NCBI GenBank assembly: GCA_030005635.1
Contig: JARUHP010000004.1
Span: forward strand, 1-64,000
Origin: Deltaproteobacteria bacterium IMCC39146
Lineage (GTDB): Bacteria; Desulfobacterota; Desulfuromonadia; Desulfuromonadales; BM103
Direction of reading: 5' to 3'
Length of the DNA stretch: 64,000 nt
Every line of letters starts with the position of its first letter. The first letter of the stretch is position 1. Position numbers and translations under genes: made by a program. The notes beneath the pieces were generated by a model. That model was not told the origin of the DNA, searched no databases, and was given only the letters and a program-made list of their open reading frames with translations. Below, piece after piece: positions 7,640 through 16,693 of this stretch.

Positions 7640-8145
7640 CCTTCAGATCTCGTGCATATATGCACTGGTGATTTTGTTCTTCATTTCTGCGGCTACTGTA
7701 ATTAAAGCACTTCGCATACATCTTGTTTGATTTTACGAAACATGCTTTTCTTTATAGCGAACATTTATACCTTTTCAAGTTAATTTTTTATTTTTTATTA
7801 CTTTACTCTTTTTGTATTCTTGCGATTTTCTTATTACTAGACACTTGTTAATGCTTTGTCTATATATGTTTAACAATGTACTTATACGTGCATATTACTT
7901 ACTTGTTAGCTTTTTATATTGTTTTAATAACCATTATTATAGTTTTACTCATCACGATTATAAATTAACAAATTATGACTTATTGAATAAACCAATCATC
8001 TGCTGATCCGGAGAATGGACAAAGAGACACACTGACGACCAAACGGGTCTTTACCTCGTGTCCGATATGCAGTAAATTAGCGCTATCTTATTTGATGGAT
8101 TCTATGAGGAGGGATGCAGGTGATTTACGGGAATAAAAGTTTACC
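7640..8145. other. Gene-free AT-rich spacer
   Basis: About 500 bases without a credible gene. From about 7720 to 8000 the composition is very AT-rich, with long T-rich runs on the plus strand, in sharp contrast with the preceding genes. From 8000 on it is balanced and ends at a plus-strand terminator, so a short untranslated plus-strand transcript may exist between about 8000 and 8186; no promoter could be assigned with confidence. Confidence 0.4.
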
Positions 8146-8186
8146 AACCGCTGGCGTCGGCATCAGACTGATACCAGCGGTTTTTT
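8146..8186 (+). terminator. Rho-independent terminator or attenuator
   Basis: Perfect stem AACCGCTGG/CCAGCGGTT followed by TTTTTT, reading on the plus strand and ending 28 bases before the next plus-strand start codon. It either ends an upstream small RNA or attenuates the zinc-ribbon gene. Confidence 0.65.
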
Positions 8187-8214
8187 AATTTGTGCCCACC
8201 TGCCAACACTTAAC

Positions 8215-8997
8215 ATGAGATCGAAGCCAGTCACGATTGAGCAATTCCGAAAAATTGCAACGGAACGCGGAGGCAAATGCCTCGCTGGCGTCTACACTAA
8301 CGCAGCAACAAAGCTTTTGTGGGAATGCCACAAAGGACATCAGTGGGAAGCGGCGCCCTACAACGTCAAAAGCGGTACATGGTGTCCCTATTGTGCCCGG
8401 AAGAAAAAGTACACGATTGAGCAGATGCGTCAACTGGCCAAAGAGCACGGCGGAAAATGTCTTTCTGATGAGTACAAGAATACCCACACCAAGATGTTGT
8501 GGGAGTGTTCAAAGGGGCATCGGTGGGCAACCTCTCTCACCAACATCCGCCATTATGACCGCTGGTGCCCATCCTGCTCAGAGACCAAAAGGGTACGCGC
8601 AAAATCGACGATAGAGAACATGCAGGAGCTGGCCGCTAAGCGCGACGGGAAATGTCTATCATCAACCTACCAAGACGCCCGAACCAAGTCGTCATGGGAA
8701 TGTCGCAAGGGACATCAGTGGGATGCAACTCCGGGAAGTATTGCCCACGGTAGCTGGTGCCCATTCTGCGCCGGGAATGCCCGTTACACCATTGAAGACA
8801 TGCAAAAGGCTGCAAAGGCTCGTGGTGGCCAATGCCTCTCAAAGCAATACAAGAACAACATGACCAAGCTTTTGTGGGAATGTTCAGTCAGCCATCGCTG
8901 GGAAGCAATCCCCATGAAAATTCTCAAGGGGACCTGGTGTCGCAAATGTCACTTTGCCAAACAGTCCGCACGTCGACAAAAAGGAGCCTCCAAGTGA
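8215..8997 (+). CDS. Four-repeat treble-clef/zinc-ribbon protein
   Basis: 260 residues made of four tandem repeats of about 60 residues. Each has the pattern TIExM/F..A..xGGKCLS..Y...TKLLWEC..GHxW.A......WCPxC, i.e. one CxxGH and one CxxC pair that would bind a zinc ion (repeats start near residues 7, 66, 130 and 190). This is the probable zinc-ribbon/treble-clef (DUF4379-like) family, often found as nucleic-acid-binding modules in Vsr-like nucleases and island proteins. The fourth repeat has SH in place of GH. No catalytic domain is attached. No clear ribosome site. Downstream, a nuclease gene overlaps it by translational coupling. Confidence 0.7.
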   Translation: MRSKPVTIEQFRKIATERGGKCLAGVYTNAATKLLWECHKGHQWEAAPYNVKSGTWCPYCARKKKYTIEQMRQLAKEHGGKCLSDEYKNTHTKMLWECSKGHRWATSLTNIRHYDRWCPSCSETKRVRAKSTIENMQELAAKRDGKCLSSTYQDARTKSSWECRKGHQWDATPGSIAHGSWCPFCAGNARYTIEDMQKAAKARGGQCLSKQYKNNMTKLLWECSVSHRWEAIPMKILKGTWCRKCHFAKQSARRQKGASK

Positions 8998-9330
8998 AAC
9001 CCTTCTTGGCCACATTGCTAACACTCCTATGCTTAATAACCTGCCCGGCTGATGCAGATTCATTTTCCGGGAAACTCGTCAAAGTTCTGGACGGCGACAC
9101 CGTTGAAGTCCTTCACAATGACAAGGCAGAACGAATCCGCTTAGCTCAAATAGATTGTCCTGAGAAAGATCAGCCCCATGGTCAGGCCGCCAAACGTTTT
9201 GTGTGACAACAAACGCTTTTGCAAAGAAATGACAAGTTGCACAGAGGCGAGGTTTTTCTTAAGAGAATGCGGACTAAACAGCCTGGATGGTGACGGTGAC
9301 GGAGTCCCTTGTGAAGCTCTGTGCAAGTGA
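8994..9330 (+). pseudogene. Broken secreted SNase-like nuclease with displaced excalibur domain
   Basis: A GTG at 8994 overlaps the previous stop (GTGA), with AAGGAG upstream. It encodes a signal peptide (PFLATLLTLLCLITCPADAD) and the start of a staphylococcal-nuclease domain (GKLVKVLDGDTVEV, RIRLAQIDCPEKDQPHGQAA), then stops at 9204-9206 after 70 residues. In the next frame, 9202-9330 encodes a complete excalibur calcium-binding domain: C-D-N-K-R-F-C, SCTEARFFLRECG, LDGDGDGVPCEALC. Intact family members are SNase plus excalibur, so an internal deletion with frame change has removed the middle of the nuclease. Read directly from sequence; function is very probably lost. Confidence 0.75.
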
Positions 9331-9428
9331 CTGACGAGCGGAGCGAAATGCGCCCAACCTATGGGTATAAGTTGGGCAAAGCCAATCCCAGCTAATGGAC
9401 AAAAGTTGGGCTAAGAAGCGCGCCTTAA

Positions 9429-9878
9429 TTATCGATTCTTTATTGCATCCACCAAAACTGTGAAGATGGCACGCCCTGTCAGAGAGTATTCCTTTGATAA
9501 ACGGTCAGTTAAATCAGATTTTTTCAAAAGAAGCATTGAGTTCATCTCGGGGGGGATTTGTTCAACAATCGCCTGGACATCAGTCTTTGACAAGTAAGAG
9601 TCGGCAACAGCCCTACCAACACCAATCTTCGTCTTTACGCCCTTGACTGTAAATTCAATATAGGTTGAAAATTCATCCCCAAAATCGTAAAATTTGTGCT
9701 TAATAAACCGCCCAAGTCGCTTTGAAAAAACGTCACCGATTCTGGTGATTTCGTAATTTTCTTCATGCCCGACAAGCGGTCTACGCTCTTCTTCGATAGT
9801 CGCATGAACTTCAGTCATGTCTTGTCGTGTGGCATTGGTCCGGTTCAGTTTTCTTCTATGTTTATTTGGCTTCGCCAC
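9429..9878 (-). CDS. NUMOD4-like domain protein, third gene of radical SAM/ATPase operon
   Basis: 149 residues from a GTG start. The N-terminus is basic (MAKPNKHRRKLNRT). The middle (YEITRIGDVFSKRLGRFIK then YIEFTVKGVKTKIGVGRAVA and DSYL) has the layout of NUMOD4-type DNA-recognition modules that accompany HNH nucleases (YEISNxGRVxS...v.l...k....HRLVAeaFl). No HNH catalytic motif is present. It follows the HSP90-like ATPase gene by 26 bases, so it is probably the last gene of that operon. It may act as a DNA-binding adaptor; this is inference. Confidence 0.55.
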   Translation of the reverse strand: MAKPNKHRRKLNRTNATRQDMTEVHATIEEERRPLVGHEENYEITRIGDVFSKRLGRFIKHKFYDFGDEFSTYIEFTVKGVKTKIGVGRAVADSYLSKTDVQAIVEQIPPEMNSMLLLKKSDLTDRLSKEYSLTGRAIFTVLVDAIKNR

Positions 9879-9904
9879 AAGTTATCTCAATTTACTAAAA
9901 GAGC

Positions 9905-11458
9905 TTAAATGTTCGCTATCTTTATTTCTTTGGAATAACCATCTTTTGCAAAAGAATTAAGTATTTCAGAAATCAAAGAGTTCACACAGTTGGTCTTCTC
10001 ATATCTTTCTTTGATTCCAGAAATAAGTCCAAGTAAAATATCCTTTTTGCCTGCTCTTAGCTTTCTTCCATCAACATAATCGGACAGATAGCTTGGGATG
10101 ATCCCGCCATTTCCCAAACCATCACGTAAAGCCACCATTTGCCTCTGGCTCTCCTCCTCAAGGAGGTGAGAATATTTATCAACGTAATAACCAAGGTCCC
10201 TGACAGCAGCTTCTCTAAACGATGTAAAATGAGTCTCATCGATAAAGAGAATGTCGTCCTCAAAGTTCTCTTTAATTCGCTCTATTCTATTATTTATTTT
10301 TGTAACAACCCCTCTATTTTTTGAGCTATTACGGCAATGCAAGCTTAACTGTTTCCCAAGAAAGGTGAATTGTTCCAAGAACTTCTCGAAGTTTGGCGTG
10401 TTTTCAAACCAGTCGCGTCTGGCGTTCGGCTTCAAAGAATTGCCGACCACAAACATTTCCCCTATATGCCAGGTTGCAAATCTTGCTTCTGAAAAACAAT
10501 GAGCCAATGAATATTCATTACCAACCTCAATATTCCCTTGACGAACTCTTATCCCACGCATTTTAACGCTTGGAGGCATTGATGACTGATAATTTGTCTT
10601 GGCGTACCAACCATGACAGATCGTCGAGCCATCGGCCCCTAAAAACTCAAAGAACTCAACGCCCGAGATTGTGTCTGCAAGACCTTTGGCATTATAAATC
10701 TTATCAGAATATGGTCTTGATATTCTCTCCCCATTAAGGAAGATATTGTATGCCTTGTTCGAGACTCGCCCTTCTAGATTTCTGTTGATCTCATCTGCAA
10801 AAGAAAACATATCTGAGTCATATGAAACAGGTGCAACCTGGGAAAGATAATCCCTGACTTGCTTGAGATTTAGGATTTCGTCACGGTGGAATCTTTCGAC
10901 ATCTACCATAACGACCTTAAAAAAAGAATTCTGGTCACTATCTAAGGGTGCCCTGAAATTAACGCTTGAAACGATGTTTATGGTCTCCTCTAGCGATATT
11001 TGGCCACCCTCAACATCATCGATGTTTTCAAAAAGCGTACGATCCCATTCAACGATAGCGACATCCTCGTCTTTATGTGACCTTGTTTCAAAGCGCAGCT
11101 TTTTACAATAACCTAAACCTCCGAGACGCCCAATCCCTCTAAAACCTCTCTGTTCAGTGCCTTCTTTATTACTTGCACCGATACTAAGCAATACAGACGG
11201 GACATCTTGATTCGCCACCCCAAGCCCATTGTCGATAATTGTAATAGACCTCTCAAAGCCATTCAGTTTGACTTCTATCTTGTAATCATCGACAGAGGTC
11301 CCAGAAGACCTGTCAATCGAATCAACGGCGTTTTGGATGTACTCACGGTAAACGATTAAGGGATTGTCGTACATCCCGGATGTAACGACATCGAAGATTT
11401 GTCTACCCACATAAAAATTATTATTTGAAATCACTTTTTCAGATAAAGCTTGAGCCAT
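9905..11458 (-). CDS. HSP90/MORC-like GHKL ATPase
   Basis: 517 residues from an ATG behind GAGGAG. The GHKL ATP-binding fold fills residues 15-160: N-box Glu39...Asn43 (REYIQNAVDSID), G1 box Asp76 (IIDNGLGV) and G2 loop (GFRGIGRLGGLG, 105-116), the pattern of HSP90, MutL and MORC proteins. The rest (about 200-517) is unassigned, with a helical C-terminus. The gene overlaps the end of the radical SAM gene by 28 bases, which indicates co-translation, and is followed by the NUMOD4-like gene. GHKL ATPases without kinase partners are common in anti-phage systems (for example Zorya-type neighbours and MORC-like proteins). A defence role is inferred from context. Confidence 0.75.
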   Translation of the reverse strand: MAQALSEKVISNNNFYVGRQIFDVVTSGMYDNPLIVYREYIQNAVDSIDRSSGTSVDDYKIEVKLNGFERSITIIDNGLGVANQDVPSVLLSIGASNKEGTEQRGFRGIGRLGGLGYCKKLRFETRSHKDEDVAIVEWDRTLFENIDDVEGGQISLEETINIVSSVNFRAPLDSDQNSFFKVVMVDVERFHRDEILNLKQVRDYLSQVAPVSYDSDMFSFADEINRNLEGRVSNKAYNIFLNGERISRPYSDKIYNAKGLADTISGVEFFEFLGADGSTICHGWYAKTNYQSSMPPSVKMRGIRVRQGNIEVGNEYSLAHCFSEARFATWHIGEMFVVGNSLKPNARRDWFENTPNFEKFLEQFTFLGKQLSLHCRNSSKNRGVVTKINNRIERIKENFEDDILFIDETHFTSFREAAVRDLGYYVDKYSHLLEEESQRQMVALRDGLGNGGIIPSYLSDYVDGRKLRAGKKDILLGLISGIKERYEKTNCVNSLISEILNSFAKDGYSKEIKIANI

Positions 11459-13032
11459 CTTTTGTACTCCTCGTCACAACATTTATATTCAAACTCTCGA
11501 ATTTCCTTAGTAGAATTATTCGCAATCACCTTGTGGAATTCGATAAACTTCTCGTCAGGCTTGCGGGCATTTTTATCGATAAACTCATAAAAGTCTTCAA
11601 TATCGCCAGTGCCTAACTCATCTCTTTTCTTCTCTCCTTCATAGGCTGTCGCCTCATAGACATCCCTAAAACGCAGCATGTGCTCTGGCATATAAAGGTT
11701 AGCAATAAATTGCAATTTATCGCGACCGACAGCTCTCCTAGCGAGTCCAGGTGTTGGAGAGATTGTGCCATGTGTTGCAGCCTTAATGACTTCTATATTA
11801 CGAAGGAATTTTTTATTCCAGACGGCACCATCAATAAAATCACTGGGTAAAACCTGACTTTCATCATGATATTCGCGAGAAATCTTGCCCACGTCCTGAT
11901 CGTAGCCGTACTTACTACCTTTGATTATTTCCAAGTCCTTAATGGGCGCATACCTCATCGGGTAGGAATAAATTGCACCAGAGTTTGTTCCGCTCTTCAG
12001 ACAAAACTCTTTATTTAAATCAATGTTGACGTTGATTCTTTCATACAAGTCGATTGGCTTATCGTTGAAATTAAACAACATGTAATTTGAAAATTCTTTT
12101 ACACCATATTCACTTGCCAACCTAATTGCATTTTCATATTGGTCTCTTTCAGACAACCTGTCGAATGCAACCCTGAAAGGCCTGATGTGAAGCTTAGATA
12201 TTAGCTCCATTGTTTGTTTGTTAATGTAGCCGCTGTCCAAACCTTGATTAAAATCGACAACTTTAAGTCTCTTTGGATTTTTTTCAGAAAAGTTCCCCTT
12301 GCCGAAGCCTAGCTCCAGCAGGTCATCAACTATTTGTTCAAGATGCTCAGACGCAAGGACATTATTGTCCATGAGCCTAATTTTTGTCTTTTCGCCATAC
12401 GTTTCATTGACAGCACGCATTGAAGCTCGAATATCGACATATGGTGCAAGAGCACCTTCAATTTTAGGAACGCCACACCAGGCACATTTATTCACACATC
12501 CACGTGAAGTATACGCATACAGCGTGTCGTTAATCGCATAAATGCGATTGTCTAGAATGCTGTAATCTGGCATTAGATGGTCAATATTGACATCACCATC
12601 TAGTCTAATTTTTTTTGGGGTGTCTAGAGTCCCCTGAATAGGAACAATGCCAGTTTCTTCATACAATTCGTGGGGAAGCAATGAGGCCATTATGCCGCCA
12701 ACAAATATTTTATGGGCCGAGCCACCGACAGCACTTTTATAGAATTCTATCGTCTCAACAACTTCCTTCCATCCGAACGTAAACAATGTCGTAATATAGA
12801 CCCTATCCCACATTAGACTGGGATTAAATAAATCGCTAATTACCGAATTGTCACAACCATTAACAAAACGTACTTCATCGCCTCGCTGCTTATGAAAAGT
12901 TGAAAGTTTCATAAGTCCGAGTGGTGGGTACCATAGTGTTTCATCATCACGTTTTTTTTCAGACTCAGCTATTTTTTTCTTGAAGCTCTGAGAACCTCGG
13001 CGGTAGTCTGGCTCGACAAGCAATACTCTCAA
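11431..13032 (-). CDS. Radical SAM enzyme with N-terminal Rossmann (B12-binding-like) domain
   Basis: 533 residues from a TTG behind AGGAG. Residues 1-130 resemble the Rossmann domain that precedes many B12-type radical SAM enzymes (RVLLVEPD, FVGGIMASLLPHEL) but lack a DxHxxG cobalamin-His motif. The radical SAM cluster is Cys179, Cys183, Cys186 (SRGCVNKCAWCGVP), followed by a TIM-barrel-like stretch (LMDNNVLASEHLEQIVDDLL, VVDFNQGLDSGYI). The last 150 residues are unassigned. Substrate unknown. It is the first gene of a three-gene operon with the GHKL ATPase and NUMOD4-like genes, and a terminator separates it from the AIPR gene upstream. I recognise no named system with this composition. Confidence 0.75.
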   Translation of the reverse strand: MRVLLVEPDYRRGSQSFKKKIAESEKKRDDETLWYPPLGLMKLSTFHKQRGDEVRFVNGCDNSVISDLFNPSLMWDRVYITTLFTFGWKEVVETIEFYKSAVGGSAHKIFVGGIMASLLPHELYEETGIVPIQGTLDTPKKIRLDGDVNIDHLMPDYSILDNRIYAINDTLYAYTSRGCVNKCAWCGVPKIEGALAPYVDIRASMRAVNETYGEKTKIRLMDNNVLASEHLEQIVDDLLELGFGKGNFSEKNPKRLKVVDFNQGLDSGYINKQTMELISKLHIRPFRVAFDRLSERDQYENAIRLASEYGVKEFSNYMLFNFNDKPIDLYERINVNIDLNKEFCLKSGTNSGAIYSYPMRYAPIKDLEIIKGSKYGYDQDVGKISREYHDESQVLPSDFIDGAVWNKKFLRNIEVIKAATHGTISPTPGLARRAVGRDKLQFIANLYMPEHMLRFRDVYEATAYEGEKKRDELGTGDIEDFYEFIDKNARKPDEKFIEFHKVIANNSTKEIREFEYKCCDEEYKRWLKLYLKK

Positions 13033-13186
13033 TGCTAAAAACTCCTAAAGACAAATCAACAAATGAACTGAACAAAATGTAACACAAAACCTCACAAACA
13101 ATCCAGCTATCCCCGGGTAATTTTCCATTCGGTCTAGATAGCAAAGACGGCTTCTTGGAAGTTATCGGAAGCACTTAGTTGAGTCA

Positions 13187-13220
13187 ACAAAAAAACGGGA
13201 CACGGCCAAGCCGTGTCCCG
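13187..13220 (-). terminator. Rho-independent terminator behind the AIPR gene
   Basis: Perfect 10-bp stem CGGGACACGG/CCGTGTCCCG followed on the minus strand by TTTTTTT. It sits 24 bases below the AIPR stop and 155 bases above the radical SAM start, so these two are separate transcripts. Confidence 0.8.
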
Positions 13221-13243
13221 CTAAAAACTTTTTCATTGTCCGG

Positions 13244-15196
13244 CTATTCTATCGGGAACAGTGTCTTCCAGTTCTCTTCGCCTTCGACATACTCGTCAAT
13301 AATTGACTCTTTTAAGTCTGAAAACGTGTCACTGCGTTGGTCTATAAAAGAGCGAAATGAAAATCCTGGCTCTTCAAACTTTGCCTCAACAAGAGGGTTA
13401 AGTTTCTTCATTATGTTTTTCACCCACACAATAAAGAAATTAAAATTATCACTTGGGTTTTTAGGGTCAAATATTGAAGTGTCTTCAAAGCTTTCCGAGG
13501 CATTAAATGAAGCATTTAAATTCCCTCCTAGGAGCAGATTCACTTCACTACCAACCAATGCACACCTCACATCGTAAATATCAACCCCCCTTTTAGTCCA
13601 AGAATGACAAATGTGATGAACAATGGCTATAAGTAGGTAATGCCAGCTTGTCAGATATTTCTGTTTTAGTAGCTTTTGGTAAGCGACCTCTTGATATTTA
13701 TTCTTTCCCTCAGGAAAACTATTCATTTTAAAATTGTAAAAATGCTTAACACTATCAGCTAAATTATAAATTGACTGTGCAAAGATTATATCTCTAACAA
13801 ACTCAGTGCTTCCAGGCTTTAAAGATTCTACCTCTGATGGAACCAAATCTAGAGTTTTACAATCAAACCTCTTACTATTTTCAGTATCGTAACTGAAAAT
13901 GACTCTATAGTATTCAGGGTCATCGAATATTTTCTGTTTAGATTGCTTTGCGTAGTAAGGTCTTCCAATCAAAGCAAGATATAGTTGGCCAGCATCAAAG
14001 TTACTAATTCTCCGATACTTCCTTGTACCTAAAATTTTATAAATTGACTGTTGTTTTTTCCTACAAACAACCTCCCACAGGCCTTCTTTGTGGTCATAAA
14101 AAATCTTAGGCGCATAATTTTTGAATGCATAAGCCAAGTTTAACTGTTTTTGGTCATCAGAATAAGTATCTCTAACATCAATTGGATTCTGTTTATTAGT
14201 AGACTTGGTTATTTTCTTTGCAAATTCATAGTCTTGAGTTTTTATCAACTTAACAAGAACTTTAGTTTTAATATCCTCAATCGTCTCCCCTGATTTAAGA
14301 AGGTCTGTTATAGCATCGTATATTGCCCATGAAGTTTGACAACCATTAACAATTTGAGGATTTATAATTTCTAAATTATTTTCATCTGTATCTACAACAT
14401 TACTAGATACTATTGTGAGTCCATTATTAAGAACAGAGAAAGCACTTGAATCGCCATCTACTATTGTTTTTCTTATATCACTTCCAATCCCACTTTTAGC
14501 ACTTTTCTCTAGTCTATACCTTAAGTTTCCTTCGAATATCCCATCTTTATATTTGTCAACAGCGCTATAAATATCTGTTATTTTGGCAAGATATATCCAC
14601 TGCTTGTTATTTGAACCATGAACATCATTTATTATACAATTATCTTTTTTATAAGACATTTTTATTAAGTCAGGAGTCTTTATGTCTTCTAAGACTTCAT
14701 TGTACAACCACCGTACTCTTATTTTTTCTAAATCATAAATTTCAATTTGCTTTTTGAGTGCATATCTTACAGCACCATCAGTAAAGCTACCAAAACCAAT
14801 AGCCAATAGCCTCGTCGGTTTTTCTGAGGAAGAAAATGCACTTGCAAAATCTTTTCTTTTTTCATGGCCTTCTTCTGGAAAATTTTGCAAACGATCTAAC
14901 GCATTAAAAACTTCTTCAGGAAGGTCTTCATTAAACTTTGCATTCTCTGGATTTTCTGAATACTTACATTGACCAATGATGACAGCAGAATGGTCCTCAT
15001 CAATCATTCCAATATCAATTTTTTGGTCACCACTTCCACCAATATGATACTGCTCGACACTCATGCCGATTTCTTCACAGAGAACTTTGGACAAAAACCA
15101 TATAGCAAACTGGTTACCCACGTCCTTAATAGCGTAGGACTCTCCGATCTCCGCCATTTCTGATTTTACTATTTTAATAAACTTAGCGTTGTCCAT
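13244..15196 (-). CDS. AIPR-family abortive-infection protein with nuclease-like N-domain
   Basis: 650 residues, ATG behind AGGAGG. The N-terminus carries a PD-(D/E)XK-like pattern: Asp61 (QKIDIGM) and Gln76-Cys77-Lys78 (IIGQCKYSEN), as in Mrr-type restriction domains. The centre (VLNNGLTIVSSNVV, INPQIVNGCQTSWAIY) is the hallmark of AIPR (abortive phage infection) proteins, followed by KSTNKQNPIDVRD, also typical. AIPR proteins occur in restriction and abortive-infection loci; their mechanism is poorly known. The codon use is AT-rich compared with the core genes in this window. Downstream terminator at 13187-13220. The family call is firm; the anti-phage role is inferred. Confidence 0.8.
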   Translation of the reverse strand: MDNAKFIKIVKSEMAEIGESYAIKDVGNQFAIWFLSKVLCEEIGMSVEQYHIGGSGDQKIDIGMIDEDHSAVIIGQCKYSENPENAKFNEDLPEEVFNALDRLQNFPEEGHEKRKDFASAFSSSEKPTRLLAIGFGSFTDGAVRYALKKQIEIYDLEKIRVRWLYNEVLEDIKTPDLIKMSYKKDNCIINDVHGSNNKQWIYLAKITDIYSAVDKYKDGIFEGNLRYRLEKSAKSGIGSDIRKTIVDGDSSAFSVLNNGLTIVSSNVVDTDENNLEIINPQIVNGCQTSWAIYDAITDLLKSGETIEDIKTKVLVKLIKTQDYEFAKKITKSTNKQNPIDVRDTYSDDQKQLNLAYAFKNYAPKIFYDHKEGLWEVVCRKKQQSIYKILGTRKYRRISNFDAGQLYLALIGRPYYAKQSKQKIFDDPEYYRVIFSYDTENSKRFDCKTLDLVPSEVESLKPGSTEFVRDIIFAQSIYNLADSVKHFYNFKMNSFPEGKNKYQEVAYQKLLKQKYLTSWHYLLIAIVHHICHSWTKRGVDIYDVRCALVGSEVNLLLGGNLNASFNASESFEDTSIFDPKNPSDNFNFFIVWVKNIMKKLNPLVEAKFEEPGFSFRSFIDQRSDTFSDLKESIIDEYVEGEENWKTLFPIE

Positions 15197-15332
15197 CCTA
15201 ACCTCCTAATACGAAACACAGTGCAAGGCGGAGCAATTATCACCCCAAGACATTAAACAATAAGTCACCATATTATTTTCCGGTCGATAGATTATGATGC
15301 AAATTAAAGGCGAGCATTGCTTCAGAAATTAA

Positions 15333-16352
15333 TCACTTCTTAAAGTCTCGAGACAACATTTGCGACGCCGCCGAGGCAGAATATATACCTACACCTTTTA
15401 TTTCCTTAGCAATCTCATAACCTTCATCTCTGAACTGGGCAAGCATTTCAGCTAAGTTCGTCAAATGACATGTATTTAAAACCATTCTGACAACTGTACC
15501 ATTACAATTATGACCTAATTCAATATGGTGTTTTCCTTCTCCATTTAATTTAATTGCATGATCACCACTACAAATAAGAAAGGACCCTCCTCGCCTACAA
15601 ATACGATTGATCATATAGAGACCAAATCCAGTATTGTGCCATGGGTTACTCCTATCAACCCTAGCCCCTTTATAGTTTTTTGCAGAAATAGCAGGCATAA
15701 GTGCTTGTTGGATTGCGTCCGAATGTGACTTTGCCTGCATGTATGGATTGGCGCTAAGTGAAGCAAGTAGGCCAATACCATTATCAGCAACCGCTATTTC
15801 AACTTTATTATGAGCAGGCCAATATTGAGCACAATACTCCATACTTTTTGAGCGGCTATGCTCGAGGACGTTCCTCAGTATCTCCCTGATAGAAAAAGTA
15901 AGGGCATCGACTAGGTCTCCATTTTGCTCCCTTGAAAGTATATTAGACAACTGATTGGCTTTACGCTCAATTGTGTCCTGTTCTAACTCATACTCACTAT
16001 GTGCCTCATCAATGACCGATTTAACTCTCAATATAGTGAACGGGACGAAATTATCATTACCCCCCCCACAATTTGGTTCCTTGCCATGCTTTAACCCAAA
16101 GGCCCTAAAAAAAGCCATGTTTGCCGCATACTGTTTATCTTCATAATTAATACATAAAACATCCGTGCCTGGACTAGACTTAATAAAATCTCTGATTTGC
16201 TTAGCAACATAAACCATGGTAAATGGTTCAATCCGCCCCATGTTAGAGAAATCAATACAAACTGTCGCTGACCCCAAATTCGCTGACATCTCACTACAAA
16301 AGCGAAAAACATCCTCAGCAACACATGAATTTGGGAACTTAATTGTTGGCAC
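15333..16352 (-). CDS. STAS-like plus histidine-kinase-type ATPase protein
   Basis: 339 residues from a GTG behind AAGGAG. Residues 1-100 look like a STAS/anti-anti-sigma-type alpha/beta domain (VCIDFSNMGRIEPFTMVYVA). Residues 130-310 form a GHKL ATPase: N-box REILRNVLEHS, G1 DNGIGL, G2 NTGFGLYMI. No phospho-acceptor His domain, so this is not a classical sensor kinase but an anti-sigma-like or regulatory ATPase. It lies 136 bases upstream of the AIPR gene, same strand, and may be its partner. Confidence 0.7.
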   Translation of the reverse strand: MPTIKFPNSCVAEDVFRFCSEMSANLGSATVCIDFSNMGRIEPFTMVYVAKQIRDFIKSSPGTDVLCINYEDKQYAANMAFFRAFGLKHGKEPNCGGGNDNFVPFTILRVKSVIDEAHSEYELEQDTIERKANQLSNILSREQNGDLVDALTFSIREILRNVLEHSRSKSMEYCAQYWPAHNKVEIAVADNGIGLLASLSANPYMQAKSHSDAIQQALMPAISAKNYKGARVDRSNPWHNTGFGLYMINRICRRGGSFLICSGDHAIKLNGEGKHHIELGHNCNGTVVRMVLNTCHLTNLAEMLAQFRDEGYEIAKEIKGVGIYSASAASQMLSRDFKK

Positions 16353-16693
16353 TATATTCTCCTTGCGACACCAAGATAAATCATTACTAGCCCAGAAGCC
16401 TTCAGTTCCAAATTTTCTGACTAATGCATAATATTACCATGGGACACATCTTCAATTTCACCCTTTTAAAAGCATGTAAGCTAATTTAAACCAAACAGCC
16501 ATTCAGGTAAAGATTTCAGCGACATAATGACCGTGTAATGATTAAATCAATCGTTTAGCTGTATTTCAACAAAGATAAAAACGGAAGGTTTTAGCAATAT
16601 TGAAAATTCACGTGACGCCATACAAATAATAACAACTTCCCTGCGAGTTTGGATACCAATAAGATTATTAGCCTTCACATCAAAGCTGGGATC
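16353..16693. other. Gene-free AT-rich spacer
   Basis: About 340 bases between two minus-strand genes. No open frame with a ribosome site, no strong hairpin and no repeat seen. It probably contains the promoter of the STAS-like/ATPase gene, but I cannot place it. Confidence 0.4.
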
